Below, one piece after another: positions 1-11,284 of a stretch of 64,000 nt of DNA. The first letter of the stretch is position 1; the number at the start of each line of letters is the position of its first letter. The notes below the pieces were generated by a model that did no database searches, was not told the origin of the DNA, and saw only the letters and a list, made by a program, of their open reading frames with translations. Made by a program: the position numbers and the translations under genes. This DNA comes from Ferruginivarius sediminum (lineage in GTDB: Bacteria > Pseudomonadota > Alphaproteobacteria > Kiloniellales > Rhodovibrionaceae), in NCBI RefSeq assembly GCF_003344765.1, contig NZ_QPMH01000001.1:1-64000 (forward strand). Direction: 5' to 3'.

Positions 1-73
1 TCCATGGTCCGTCTCCACTGTGCTTGTGGCTCGGCACCCGCCGGTGCAACCCACGTATCTCAGCACACCTGGA

Positions 74-88
74 GGCGGGCCACCCGCC
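74..88. terminator. weak hairpin downstream of the ChaN-like gene
   Basis: A six-base GC stem (GGCGGG / CCCGCC) with a three-base loop lies just beyond the stop codon of the minus-strand ChaN-like gene. There is no U-tract on the minus strand after it, so it is only a possible transcript end. The other bases before position 108 show nothing recognisable. Confidence 0.25.
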
Positions 89-107
89 CCCGTGACGGAC
101 ATGTCGT

Positions 108-1094
108 CTAGTTCCTGAACTGGTCGGCGAACTTTTCGCAGGGGTCCTCGTTGTCGACGCGGGGGGTGAACCAGACGTAGTCGAAGGCCGGCGGCGCATC
201 GCCGTGAGCGACAGACATGTAGGACCGCCAGTTGGTCTCACCCTCCCGCACTTCCAGGATCGCCAGGGTCAGCACCTTGGGCTCAGCCAGCCGGTCGCGC
301 AGATACCACGGAACGCCCCGATCCCCGCGAACGTGGCCGTTGCCGGCGATCAGGACAGCCTGCCCCACGCCTTCCTTGGCGGCGGAAACGAGGCTTTCGG
401 CCATGGCGGCGTCGCGAAGCCGCTGCACCTTCGCCATCGGGGCGATGGCTTCGTCCGGCAGCATGTTGCAGTGGGATTCCACCAGTTCCTGTCGGAGGTC
501 GGCCCGCAACGCCTCGGGCAAGTCCCGGTCCAGGCCAAGTGTCCGCACACGTCTCTCCGCCAGCGCGGCCAGGCCCTCGCGTCCGACCTTGCGCTGAAGC
601 GGCTGGGCTACGTCGGCGGCGCGGACGGGCAGGCCGGCTCGCAGCGCGGCGGCGGCGACGGGTTCATAGATTTCCCAGTCCGGCCAGCCCCGTTCCTTCC
701 AGCCGATGGCGGGGCCGAGGCCGGCGGCGTCGCGAGGGCGCGCCGCCAGATGGTCTTGCAGGGCGTCCGCCTGGTCCGCGTCGATCATCTCGAAAGCGAC
801 AGCGGGCCGGGCGCCCAGGGCGGCAAGCGCTTCCACCATCCATGCTTGCAGCCGGTGGTGGTCCGGATTGTCATGCTTTTCGCCCAGCAGCACGAAATCA
901 GCAGCCGCCCCGGCCTCGGCAAGCTCGGCCGGCGTGGCGCGGGTGCCGCTGGCAGCATTCCACAGTGAGCCGGTCAGCGGGTGATCGGCGAAAACTTCGC
1001 TCCGCCAGTCCGAGGGGACAGGCGGCAACTCGGCCGAAACGACCTGAAAGGACCAGATCGAGGCGACAAGCAAAACGGCGAGGGCGCGAAACAT
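108..1094 (-). CDS. ChaN/Tiki-superfamily haem-uptake-like periplasmic protein
   Basis: This 328-residue protein belongs to the ChaN (DUF399) family, Tiki/TraB-like proteins, some of which bind haem at the cell surface. A hydrophobic signal peptide occupies about residues 1-21 (ending VVSA). The family hallmark LLGEKHDNPDHH follows near residue 70, and the later segment IAGNGHVRGDRG matches the second conserved histidine region. There is no lipobox cysteine after the signal peptide, unlike Campylobacter ChaN, so the protein is predicted to be soluble in the periplasm. It is divergent from the following ThDP-enzyme gene and has no iron or haem transport neighbours, so substrate and role remain open. 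Confidence 0.8.
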   Translation of the reverse strand: MFRALAVLLVASIWSFQVVSAELPPVPSDWRSEVFADHPLTGSLWNAASGTRATPAELAEAGAAADFVLLGEKHDNPDHHRLQAWMVEALAALGARPAVAFEMIDADQADALQDHLAARPRDAAGLGPAIGWKERGWPDWEIYEPVAAAALRAGLPVRAADVAQPLQRKVGREGLAALAERRVRTLGLDRDLPEALRADLRQELVESHCNMLPDEAIAPMAKVQRLRDAAMAESLVSAAKEGVGQAVLIAGNGHVRGDRGVPWYLRDRLAEPKVLTLAILEVREGETNWRSYMSVAHGDAPPAFDYVWFTPRVDNEDPCEKFADQFRN

Positions 1095-1197
1095 GCCGGC
1101 AAGATGGCGCGTCTTTCCGCCGCCGGCAATGCTCGCCCTGGCGCGTTCCGTGGCCGTATGCTAAGCGCGGTGGCGGCAAAGCGACAGGAGCGGAGGC

Positions 1198-2886
1198 ATG
1201 GCCCAGGCCAACGGCCCGCGCACCGGCGGGCAGATCCTGATCGACCAGTTGCGCATCCACGGCGCTGACCGTGCATTCTGCGTGCCGGGCGAGAGCTACC
1301 TCGCCGCGCTTGACGCGCTGCACGACGCGCCGGAGATCGCCCTCACCGTCTGCCGGCAGGAGGGCGGCGCGGCGATGATGGCCGACGCCTATGGCAAGCT
1401 GACCGGAAAGCCCGGCATCTGCTTCGTCACGCGTGGGCCGGGCGCGACGAATGCCAGCTCCGGCGTTCACGTCGCCTTTCAGGACTCGACGCCGATGATC
1501 CTGTTCATTGGCCAGGTGGGGCGCGGCATGCGCGACCGCGAGGCGTTCCAGGAGATCGACTACCGCCGCATGTACGGCCAGCTCGCCAAATGGGTCGCCG
1601 AGATCGACGATCCGGCCCGTATCCCGGAATACGTCAGCCGCGCGTTCCACACGGCGATGGCCGGGCGGCCGGGACCTGTCGTTCTGGCGCTGCCGGAGGA
1701 TGTGCTGACGGAATCGACCGTGGTCGCCGACGTTCCCGCCTGCCGACCGGTGCGCGCTTATCCGGGCGCCGGGGAGATGGCAGAGCTGCGCGAGCGGTTG
1801 AGTAGGGCGAAACGGCCGTTCGTGCTGCTCGGCGGCGGCGGGTGGAGCCAGCAGGCCAAGGCCGATATGGAGGCCTTCGCCCAGGCGAATGACCTGCCGG
1901 TCGGCTGTTCCTTCCGCTGTCAGGACTACTTCGACAACGCCCACGGCTGCTACGCCGGCGATGTCGGGATCGCCCCGAACCCCAAGCTGGCCGAACGGGT
2001 CCGCGAAGCCGACCTGCTGCTGGTCGTCGGCGCGCGTCTGGGCGAGATGACGACGGCGGGCTACACGCTGGTGCAGCCGCCGGTGCCCCGGCAGACGCTG
2101 GTCCATGTGCATCCCGGCGCGGAAGAGCTTGGCCGCGTCTACCAGCCAGCCCTGGCGATCCAGGCAGCCACGCCCGCCTTCGCCGCGGCGGTGAGAGAGA
2201 TGCCGCCGATCAACCATCCGGCCTGGGCGGGAGAAGCGGCGCGGGCGCATGCCGATTATCTCGACTGGTCAACGCCGCAGCCGGTGCCGGGCCCCGTACA
2301 GATGGCGGAAGTCATGGCGTGGCTGCGCGAGCGTCTGCCGGCCGAGGCGGTCGTGTGCAACGGCGCCGGCAACTACGCCGGTTTCGTGCACCGCTATCAC
2401 CGCTACCGCGCCTATCGCAGTCAGTTGGCGCCGACCTCCGGCTCGATGGGCTATGGCGTGCCGGCGGCGGTGGCGGCCAAGCTGACGCGGCCGGATCGTC
2501 CCGTCGTGGCCTTCGCTGGGGACGGCTGCTTCCTGATGACCGGACAGGAACTCGCGACGGCCGTACACCACGGGGCGGCGATCGTGGTTATTGTGGTCAA
2601 TAACTCGATGTACGGCACGATCCGCATGCATCAGGAGCGTGAGTATCCGGGCCGGATCAGCGGGACAGGTCTCACCAATCCCGACTTTGCGGCACTGGCC
2701 CATGCCTACGGCGCGCATGGCGAGGTCGTGGAAACCACGGAGGCCTTCGCGCCGGCGTTCGAGCGTGCATTGGAGTCCGGCAAGCCGGCAGTCCTGGAAC
2801 TGCGCATCGACCCGGAGGCGATTTCCACCACGCGGACGCTTGGCGACATCCGCGAGGCGGCGCTGGCAAAGGCACGCCAGGCGTGA
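1198..2886 (+). CDS. thiamine-diphosphate-dependent enzyme, acetolactate synthase large-subunit-like
   Basis: This 562-residue protein has the three-domain ThDP fold of the acetolactate synthase/pyruvate oxidase family. The catalytic glutamate that activates ThDP is E55 in CRQEGGAAMMADAYG. The central FAD/nucleotide-type domain spans roughly residues 190-330. The ThDP/Mg motif GDG lies at 441-443 and the paired Asn (VVNNSMYGT) follows. The start is set by an AGGAG ribosome site seven bases upstream. No ilvN-type regulatory subunit adjoins it, so it need not be the biosynthetic enzyme; sulfoacetaldehyde, oxalyl or benzoylformate-type reactions are alternatives. It sits upstream of leuA on the same strand but more than 400 bases away, so they are probably separate transcripts. 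Confidence 0.85.
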   Translation: MAQANGPRTGGQILIDQLRIHGADRAFCVPGESYLAALDALHDAPEIALTVCRQEGGAAMMADAYGKLTGKPGICFVTRGPGATNASSGVHVAFQDSTPMILFIGQVGRGMRDREAFQEIDYRRMYGQLAKWVAEIDDPARIPEYVSRAFHTAMAGRPGPVVLALPEDVLTESTVVADVPACRPVRAYPGAGEMAELRERLSRAKRPFVLLGGGGWSQQAKADMEAFAQANDLPVGCSFRCQDYFDNAHGCYAGDVGIAPNPKLAERVREADLLLVVGARLGEMTTAGYTLVQPPVPRQTLVHVHPGAEELGRVYQPALAIQAATPAFAAAVREMPPINHPAWAGEAARAHADYLDWSTPQPVPGPVQMAEVMAWLRERLPAEAVVCNGAGNYAGFVHRYHRYRAYRSQLAPTSGSMGYGVPAAVAAKLTRPDRPVVAFAGDGCFLMTGQELATAVHHGAAIVVIVVNNSMYGTIRMHQEREYPGRISGTGLTNPDFAALAHAYGAHGEVVETTEAFAPAFERALESGKPAVLELRIDPEAISTTRTLGDIREAALAKARQA

Positions 2887-3070
2887 GCAAGGCGAGACGA
2901 TGCAATCCGTATGCGGCTTCAACTTTCCATTAACCGTCTTACATTGATACTTGCCGCAAGAACCGTGGGAAGGTAAAACGCTGGGACTTGCGGCACGGAC
3001 GGTATCGGCTGTACCTTCGCCGCCGCCAAGCGACACGGATGAACAGGACGCGCGATCTCCGGTGACACAG

Positions 3071-3190
3071 ATGGTGTCCGACTCGACCCGCATTGATCCG
3101 ATCCTCTCCGCCACTGCCGGTGGCGGCATCCCGACCCTGTCGCTCGACCTTCTCCTTGGTGACGGCCTTCTCCTCCTTATTCGCCCCTGA
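3071..3190 (+). CDS. leuL: leucine-rich leader peptide of leuA (putative attenuator)
   Basis: A 39-codon frame starting at ATG 3071 (or GTG 3062, or an ATG at 2951 in the same frame) ends in TLSLDLLLGDGLLLLIRP. Nine of the last eighteen residues are leucine. Eight of those nine codons are CTC or CTT, although nearby genes favour CTG. The stop codon lies inside the 5' arm of the next hairpin, so a ribosome stalled on the leucine codons would alter folding. This is the classical logic of leucine-responsive attenuation of leuA operons. No strong ribosome site is visible, so the exact start is uncertain. Confidence 0.65.
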   Translation: MVSDSTRIDPILSATAGGGIPTLSLDLLLGDGLLLLIRP

Positions 3191-3228
3191 GCGCTGCCGC
3201 GCGCCGTCGGGGTGCAGGCGTTCAGGGG
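3184..3228 (+). promoter_or_regulatory. attenuator-like hairpin before leuA
   Basis: CCCCTGA (3184-3190) pairs with TCAGGGG (3222-3228), and the stem extends inward through CGC/GCG and TGC/GCA. The leader stop codon TGA is part of the 5' arm. The bases after the stem are AGAAAAAAGG, a run of A rather than U, so it is not a standard intrinsic terminator. It could act by Rho-dependent termination, as an anti-terminator, or by masking downstream sequence. Confidence 0.5.
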
Positions 3229-3318
3229 AGAAAAAAGGAAGGACAGCACCCCGGTGTGCCGTCGATGCGTCGTGCATCGGCTGAACGTCACCGATCCGGG
3301 AAGGACACGTGAAGGACC

Positions 3319-6113
<2,795 letters not shown>

Positions 6114-6258
6114 TGTTGTGGGGCTCGTCTTAACCAATTTTTTCAGTGCGATGGTCGGGTTCGCTGTTTCTTTCTTAACGAATGCACAGTAGAATCCGAG
6201 AAGGTGTCGCAGTAAAAATTAGTTCCGAGGAACAGGTCCGGGCTTGGGGAGGACCTGA

Positions 6259-7158
6259 GTGAAACGACCGATGCGACCGTTGGAGGATCTGACCACGCCC
6301 GTCAGGGCATGGTTGCATCGCTTTGCCTTCCTGCTGCTTGTTGGCGGTGCCTTCGCTCTAATGTTGGTTGGCAAGGCCGACGGCATTCTCGTGGAGCGCG
6401 CGCGCACGACCGTCGTCGACGCGGTGGCACCTATCCTCGACGCGGCATCGCGACCTGTCGCAACGGTCGCCGACGTCCTCCGGGAGGGGCGGGAGCTTGC
6501 CGTCCTGCGTGCGCAAAACGCCGCTTTGCGGAAAGAGAACGCGCGACTCAAGCACTGGCAGCTTGTTGCCCGCCGGCTGGAGGCCGAGAACGCGGCGCTG
6601 GCTCAGCTTCTCGACATGGCTCCCGAGCCGCAGACAGACTATGTCACCGGTCGCGTCATCGCCGACAGCGGCGGCGCCTTCGTGCGCTCGGTCCTGATCA
6701 ACGCCGGGACGAACCACGGGATTGCCAAGGGCCAAGCGGCGCTGACGGGCGAGGGGCTTGCCGGCCGCGTGGCCGAGGTTGGCCGCACGAGCGGGCGTGT
6801 TCTCCTGATCACCGACATCAACTCGCGGATTCCGGTCGTCATCGAAAGCACCCGGCAACGCGGCATCCTGGCGGGGGACAACTCCGATCGGCCGAAGCTC
6901 GTCTACCTGCCCGAAGAGGCGGAGGTGGCCGTGGGTCAGCGGATCGTGACCTCGGGCCATGGCGGCGTATTCCCACCCGGCTTGCCGGTGGGCGAGATCG
7001 TCAAGGCCGGCGAGCATGGCGTCCGCGTCCGGCCTTTCGCTGACTGGAACCGCATGGAATACTTGCGCGTGGTGGACTACGGCATGCCGGGAATCCTGAT
7101 GACGCGGGAAGATGATTATAGCGCACGGATCGCGGCGGCGACGGGGGCGCCACGGTGA
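6259..7158 (+). CDS. mreC: rod-shape-determining protein MreC
   Basis: MreC is the bitopic periplasmic scaffold that connects MreB filaments to PBP2 and RodA. The 299-residue protein has a short cytoplasmic N-terminus, one transmembrane helix (about residues 21-38), a heptad-rich coiled coil (about 75-115, LRAQNAALRKENARL) and the beta-barrel MreC core. Translation starts at GTG 6259 behind GGGGAGGACC. It overlaps mreD by four bases (GTGA), so the two are translationally coupled. Confidence 0.95.
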   Translation: MKRPMRPLEDLTTPVRAWLHRFAFLLLVGGAFALMLVGKADGILVERARTTVVDAVAPILDAASRPVATVADVLREGRELAVLRAQNAALRKENARLKHWQLVARRLEAENAALAQLLDMAPEPQTDYVTGRVIADSGGAFVRSVLINAGTNHGIAKGQAALTGEGLAGRVAEVGRTSGRVLLITDINSRIPVVIESTRQRGILAGDNSDRPKLVYLPEEAEVAVGQRIVTSGHGGVFPPGLPVGEIVKAGEHGVRVRPFADWNRMEYLRVVDYGMPGILMTREDDYSARIAAATGAPR

Positions 7159-7667
7159 AACTGACGGTCTGGCAGCGGCTGGACCTGATTGCCCGCCAGA
7201 TCACCCCGACGCTGCTGACGCTGGCGCTGGTCATGGTGGGGATGGTGCCGCTGCATCTGCCCGACTTGGCGCCTGTGGTGCCGTGGCTGGCGCTGATCGC
7301 GGTGTACTACTGGTCGGTGCACCGCCCGGACCTTATGCCGGCGGCTGCCGTCTTCGCAGTGGGCCTGTTCCACGATCTGGCCGCGGGGACCGCGCTCGGT
7401 GTGGGCGTGTTGGTGCTGCTGCTGGTGCATGTTGCCGTGGTGTCTCAGCGCCGCTTCTTCATGTCGCGCAGCTTCATGGTGATCTGGTTCGGATTCGCCG
7501 TCATCGCACTGGGCGCCTGCACGCTGTCCTGGCTGTTGAACGCGCTGCTGGCGGGGACGCTGGTCGACGCGCGTCCGGCGGCGTTTCAGTTCATGACCAC
7601 GGTGGCAGCCTATCCGCCGCTGGCGTGGCTGTTCGTACAGGTTCAGCGAAGCATGCTGCGCACCTAG
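7155..7667 (+). CDS. mreD: rod-shape-determining membrane protein MreD
   Basis: This 170-residue, almost wholly hydrophobic protein has about five predicted transmembrane helices and follows mreC with a four-base overlap at a GTG start. Size, topology and position between mreC and mrdA identify MreD, the integral-membrane member of the elongasome. The conserved family region around LFHDLAAGTALGVGVLVLL is visible. Confidence 0.9.
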   Translation: MKLTVWQRLDLIARQITPTLLTLALVMVGMVPLHLPDLAPVVPWLALIAVYYWSVHRPDLMPAAAVFAVGLFHDLAAGTALGVGVLVLLLVHVAVVSQRRFFMSRSFMVIWFGFAVIALGACTLSWLLNALLAGTLVDARPAAFQFMTTVAAYPPLAWLFVQVQRSMLRT

Positions 7668-7720
7668 CCGCCGGCTTCGGGTGTCGGCGGCGGAAAACGA
7701 GGTTTCGCGACGGAGCGACG

Positions 7721-9610
7721 ATGGCCCTGCTCAACGAGGATCACGGCCGGTTCAAGACATTCTCCCGCCGGGCCCTGATGCTGGGTGGCGGCAAGCTTGC
7801 GCTGCTGGGCCTGCTGGCGGGGCGGATGTACTACCTGCAGGTTGTCGAGGGCGAGAAGTACGCGACACTGGCGGAGGACAACCGGGTCTCGCTGCGCTTG
7901 CTGCCGCCGCCGCGCGGGCGCATCCTCGACCGCTTCGGCGCGCCGCTCGCCGTGAACAACCAGAACTACCGTGTCCTGCTGGTGGCCGAGCAGGCCAACG
8001 ACATGACGACGACCCTGGACCGGCTGACGCGGATTATCCCCATCGACGAAAGCGACCGCGAGCGCATCCTGCGCGAGGTCCGGCAGAAACGCGCCTTCGT
8101 GCCGGTGACGGTGCGCGAGAACCTGTCATGGGAGAAAGTGAGTCAGGTCGAGGTGAATGCCCCGGACCTTGCCGGCATCTCGATCGACGTCGGGCAGACG
8201 CGGCACTATCCCCACGGCGCCGAGATGGCGCACGTGCTGGGCTACGTCGCCGCCGTGGCGGAGCACGAGCTGACCGGCGACCCGCTGCTGGAACTGCCGG
8301 GATTCCGTGTCGGCAAGAGCGGTCTGGAAAAACGCTATGACGAGAAACTGCGCGGGTCGGCCGGCACCAGTCAGGTGGAGGTCAACGCGGTGGGCCGGAC
8401 CATCCGCGAACTGAAACGTGAGGAAGGCCAGCCCGGCAGCGACCTGATCCTGACCCTGGATGGCGAACTTCAAGGCTTCGTGCAGCGGCGGCTGTCGGGG
8501 GAAAAGAGCGCATCCTCCATCGTCCTCGACGTGGAAACCGGCGATGTACTGGCAATGGGCAGCGTGCCCAGCTACGACCCCAATGCCTTCAACTTCGGCC
8601 TCTCCAACAGCGAGTGGCGCGCCCTGGTCAATAACCCGCAGCATCCGCTGACCAACAAGGCCATCGGCGGACTGTACAATCCCGGCTCCACCTTCAAGAT
8701 GGTGGTGGCACTGGCGGCGCTGGAAGCGGGTATCGGCGCCGGGCACGAGGTGTACTGCCCCGGCTTCTACAAGCTGGGCAATGCGCGCTTCCATTGCTGG
8801 CGGCGCTGGGGCCACGGCAAGCTGAACATGGTCGAGGGGATCAAGAACTCCTGCGACGTGTACTTCTACGAGCTGGCCCGGCGCGTGGGGATCGACCGCA
8901 TCGCGGAGATGGCCAAGCGTTTCGGCCTGGGCGAGACGGTAGGCATCGACTTGCCGGGCGAGCGTGGCGGGACGGTGCCGACGAAGGAGTGGAAGCGCGC
9001 CTATATCGGCGAACCGTGGCAGGGGGGCGAAACGCTCGTCGCCGCCATCGGACAGGGCTTCGTGCTGACGACGCCCCTGCAGCTTGCGGTGATGACCGCG
9101 CGTCTGGCCAGCGGCAAGGCCGTGCGGCCGCACCTGGCACACGGGCTTTCAGGCCGGGACGAGGACGTGACCCCGGTCGTCGAGCGCGCCTTTCCGGACC
9201 TGGAAGTGCCGCTGCCACACCTCGACGTCGTGCGCGCGGGGATGGATGCCGTCGTCAACGAGAAGGGCGGCACCGCTTATGGCAAGCGCATCCGCCAGGA
9301 AGGCTGGGAGATGGCCGGCAAGACCGGCACCGCGCAGGTGCGTCGCATCACCATGGCCGAGCGACGGCAGGGCGTCATCAAGAACGAGGATTTGCCCTGG
9401 CGCCGGCGGGACCATGCGCTTTTCGTTGGTTTTGCGCCAGTGGACAAGCCTCGCTACTGCTGTGCCGTCGTGGTGGAGCACGGCGGCGGCGGTTCCACGA
9501 CGGCGGCACCGATCGTGCGCGATGTGCTGGTCGAGACGCAGCGCCGCGACCCGGCCCGCCGCGGCGCACCCGCGCAGGTGGCCGGCAAGCCGGCGGGAAC
9601 CGAGACCTAG
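7721..9610 (+). CDS. mrdA: penicillin-binding protein 2 (elongasome transpeptidase)
   Basis: PBP2 is the class B transpeptidase that crosslinks lateral-wall peptidoglycan with RodA. With ATG 7721 the protein is 629 residues. It has one N-terminal transmembrane helix (LMLGGGKLALLGLLAGRMY), the PBP dimer/pedestal domain, and the transpeptidase domain with the active-site serine S323 in STFK, the SxN-type motif SCD in GIKNSCDVYFYE, and KTG at 534-536. The longer upstream reading frame overlaps mreD and lacks a family N-terminus, so 7721 is preferred. Confidence 0.95.
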   Translation: MALLNEDHGRFKTFSRRALMLGGGKLALLGLLAGRMYYLQVVEGEKYATLAEDNRVSLRLLPPPRGRILDRFGAPLAVNNQNYRVLLVAEQANDMTTTLDRLTRIIPIDESDRERILREVRQKRAFVPVTVRENLSWEKVSQVEVNAPDLAGISIDVGQTRHYPHGAEMAHVLGYVAAVAEHELTGDPLLELPGFRVGKSGLEKRYDEKLRGSAGTSQVEVNAVGRTIRELKREEGQPGSDLILTLDGELQGFVQRRLSGEKSASSIVLDVETGDVLAMGSVPSYDPNAFNFGLSNSEWRALVNNPQHPLTNKAIGGLYNPGSTFKMVVALAALEAGIGAGHEVYCPGFYKLGNARFHCWRRWGHGKLNMVEGIKNSCDVYFYELARRVGIDRIAEMAKRFGLGETVGIDLPGERGGTVPTKEWKRAYIGEPWQGGETLVAAIGQGFVLTTPLQLAVMTARLASGKAVRPHLAHGLSGRDEDVTPVVERAFPDLEVPLPHLDVVRAGMDAVVNEKGGTAYGKRIRQEGWEMAGKTGTAQVRRITMAERRQGVIKNEDLPWRRRDHALFVGFAPVDKPRYCCAVVVEHGGGGSTTAAPIVRDVLVETQRRDPARRGAPAQVAGKPAGTET

Positions 9611-9627
9611 GGGAACGGACAGCGCGC

Positions 9628-10779
9628 ATGCAGACGCAAGGACTGCGCCGAAACCCGGAGATGACCCTGGCGCAAAAGGCGCTGCAGGTGAACTGGGGCC
9701 TGGTGTTCGTCGTCTCGGTGCTGGCGGCCGTCGGCTGCGTGATGCTGTACTCGGCGGCCAACGGCTCCTACGACCCCTGGGCGTCGCGCCAGGCCGTGCG
9801 TTTCGGCGGCGGTCTGGTGCTGATGGTCGGCGTGGCGCTGGTCGACATCCGAATGTGGTTCCGCTGGACATGGTTCATCTACTTCGGCGCGCTTGCCCTG
9901 CTGGTCGCGGTCGAGGTCATGGGGACAATCGGCATGGGCGCGCAACGCTGGATCGACCTGAAGGTGATCCAGCTTCAACCGTCCGAAGTCATGAAGGTCG
10001 CAATCGTCCTGGCACTGGCACGCTATTTCCACGGCGTTTCGGAGGAGGATATCGGCCGGCCCACACGGCTGATCCCGCCGCTTCTGGCGATTGCCGCGCC
10101 GGTCGGCCTGGTGTTGAACCAGCCGGACCTGGGCACGGCCCTGATGCTGATGATGGTCGCGGGGGCGATCTTCTTCGCTGCCGGCGTGCGCCTGTGGAAG
10201 TTTGCCGTTATCCTGGGGGTTGCCGGGGCGGCGATTCCGGTGGCCTGGCAATTCCTGCACGACTACCAGAAGCAGCGGGTGCTGACGTTCCTCAATCCGG
10301 AGTCGGATCCGCTTGGCAGCGGCTATCATATCATGCAGTCCAAGATTGCCCTGGGGGCCGGCGGTATGTTCGGCAAGGGCTTCCTGCAGGGTTCGCAGAG
10401 CCACCTGAACTTCCTGCCGGAAAAGCAGACGGATTTCATCTTCACCATGATGGCCGAGGAGTTCGGCATGCTGGGCGGCCTGGCGCTGCTGGGCCTCTAT
10501 GCCATCGTCCTGATCTACGGCTTCGCGATCAGCCTGCGCGCGCGCAACCACTTCGGCCGGCTGCTGGCCCTGGGGCTGACGGCGAACATGTTCCTTTACG
10601 TTTTCATCAACATCGCCATGGTGATGGGATTGATTCCCGTCGTAGGCGTGCCGCTGCCGCTGATCTCCTATGGCGGGACGGCGATGCTGACGGTCATGAC
10701 CTCGCTTGGGCTGACGATGGCGGTCTACGTTCACCGCGACGTGCGTATCCCCCGCCGTGGCCTGGACGATGCGGATTGA
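9628..10779 (+). CDS. rodA: SEDS peptidoglycan glycosyltransferase RodA
   Basis: RodA polymerises glycan strands during elongation, paired with PBP2. The 383-residue product from ATG 9628 has about ten transmembrane helices. SEDS hallmarks are present: GAQRWIDL with LQPSEVMK in the first half, NQPDLGTALM (with the catalytic aspartate) in the large loop region, and the closing GVPLPLISYGGTAMLTVM. It starts 17 bases after mrdA and ends the rod-shape operon. Confidence 0.95.
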   Translation: MQTQGLRRNPEMTLAQKALQVNWGLVFVVSVLAAVGCVMLYSAANGSYDPWASRQAVRFGGGLVLMVGVALVDIRMWFRWTWFIYFGALALLVAVEVMGTIGMGAQRWIDLKVIQLQPSEVMKVAIVLALARYFHGVSEEDIGRPTRLIPPLLAIAAPVGLVLNQPDLGTALMLMMVAGAIFFAAGVRLWKFAVILGVAGAAIPVAWQFLHDYQKQRVLTFLNPESDPLGSGYHIMQSKIALGAGGMFGKGFLQGSQSHLNFLPEKQTDFIFTMMAEEFGMLGGLALLGLYAIVLIYGFAISLRARNHFGRLLALGLTANMFLYVFINIAMVMGLIPVVGVPLPLISYGGTAMLTVMTSLGLTMAVYVHRDVRIPRRGLDDAD

Positions 10780-10832
10780 CGGCCGACAGCGGGAGGCCGG
10801 CGGAATTTCTTGAAAATGCGCTGTCGCGGCCC

Positions 10833-10861
10833 TTCACAAACCGTTGCGAAGTTGCTATCTA
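10833..10861 (+). promoter_or_regulatory. sigma-70 promoter for tRNA-Lys
   Basis: TTCACA (10833-10838) and TATCTA (10856-10861) are separated by exactly 17 bases. This would start transcription about eight bases before the mature tRNA 5' end. Confidence 0.6.
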
Positions 10862-10875
10862 CGCCCGGCATCAGC

Positions 10876-10951
10876 GGGCCAGTAGCTCAATTGGCAGAGC
10901 ATCCGACTCTTAATCGGCAGGTTGAAGGTTCGAGTCCTTCCTGGCCCACCA
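10876..10951 (+). tRNA. tRNA-Lys (anticodon CTT)
   Basis: The 76-base cloverleaf has acceptor arms GGGCCAG / CTGGCCC, a discriminator A and an encoded CCA end. The anticodon arm CCGA-CTCTTAA-TCGG gives CTT (reads AAG), and the T-loop is GGTTCGAGTCC. A recombinase remnant lies 67 bases downstream, so its 3' end was probably used as an integration site. Confidence 0.97.
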
Positions 10952-11018
10952 CCTTTTCTGCGGGTTTCCGGCGGTTTCGAGACTGAAAGGTTTTGCAAAA
11001 TCGGTGTGGTTTTGCAAA

Positions 11019-11231
11019 CTATCGGCTGCCCTCGTTCTCTATAAGTTTCCGGATTGCCTCGTCGGCTAGGCGGGCTTGGTTCACCTGCGCGGCGTAGTGT
11101 TCGACCATTTGCAACGTCTGACCCGTCACGGCCGCGACCTGAGCCGTGGCGCAGCCGGCCTCCAGGAGTCGGTTCACGGCGTTCTTACGCAGGCCGTGGC
11201 GTGAGTAGCCGGGAAACCCGATCTGGCGCAT
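11019..11231 (-). pseudogene. C-terminal remnant of a tyrosine-type site-specific integrase
   Basis: Seventy codons encode only the end of a phage-type integrase. The segment SRHGLRKNAVNRLLEAGC carries the H-x-x-R box of the catalytic domain. The following VAAVTGQTLQMVEHY gives the ITGH-like helix (with Gln for the second histidine) and the tyrosine nucleophile Y at residue 46. The N-terminal DNA-binding half and the first catalytic arginine are missing, and an in-frame TAG lies 15 bases upstream of the ATG. It is therefore a broken gene. It points toward tRNA-Lys, as integrases next to their attachment sites do, and marks a deleted island or prophage. Confidence 0.8.
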
Positions 11232-11284
11232 TAGCCTGGGCCCTGTCCGCTAGGCTTCCCGGCACCAAAAGGAAGGCGCCGAAG

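Larger units (their letters stand above)
2887..3318 (+). other. 432-base leuA leader region
   Basis: This intergenic stretch separates the ThDP enzyme from leuA. It holds a short open reading frame ending in a dense run of leucine codons (3071-3190), a strong hairpin straddling that stop codon (3184-3228), a smaller hairpin CGATGC-GTCGT-GCATCG (3263-3279), and a hairpin inside the short frame (CCGCCAC / GTGGCGG, 3108-3126). The arrangement is what a translation-coupled attenuator needs. No clear promoter was identified in it. Confidence 0.6.

Noticed and set aside
3184..3240. A standard intrinsic terminator before leuA
   Set aside because: The stem is strong but is followed by A residues on the coding strand, not U, so I call it attenuator-like structure only.
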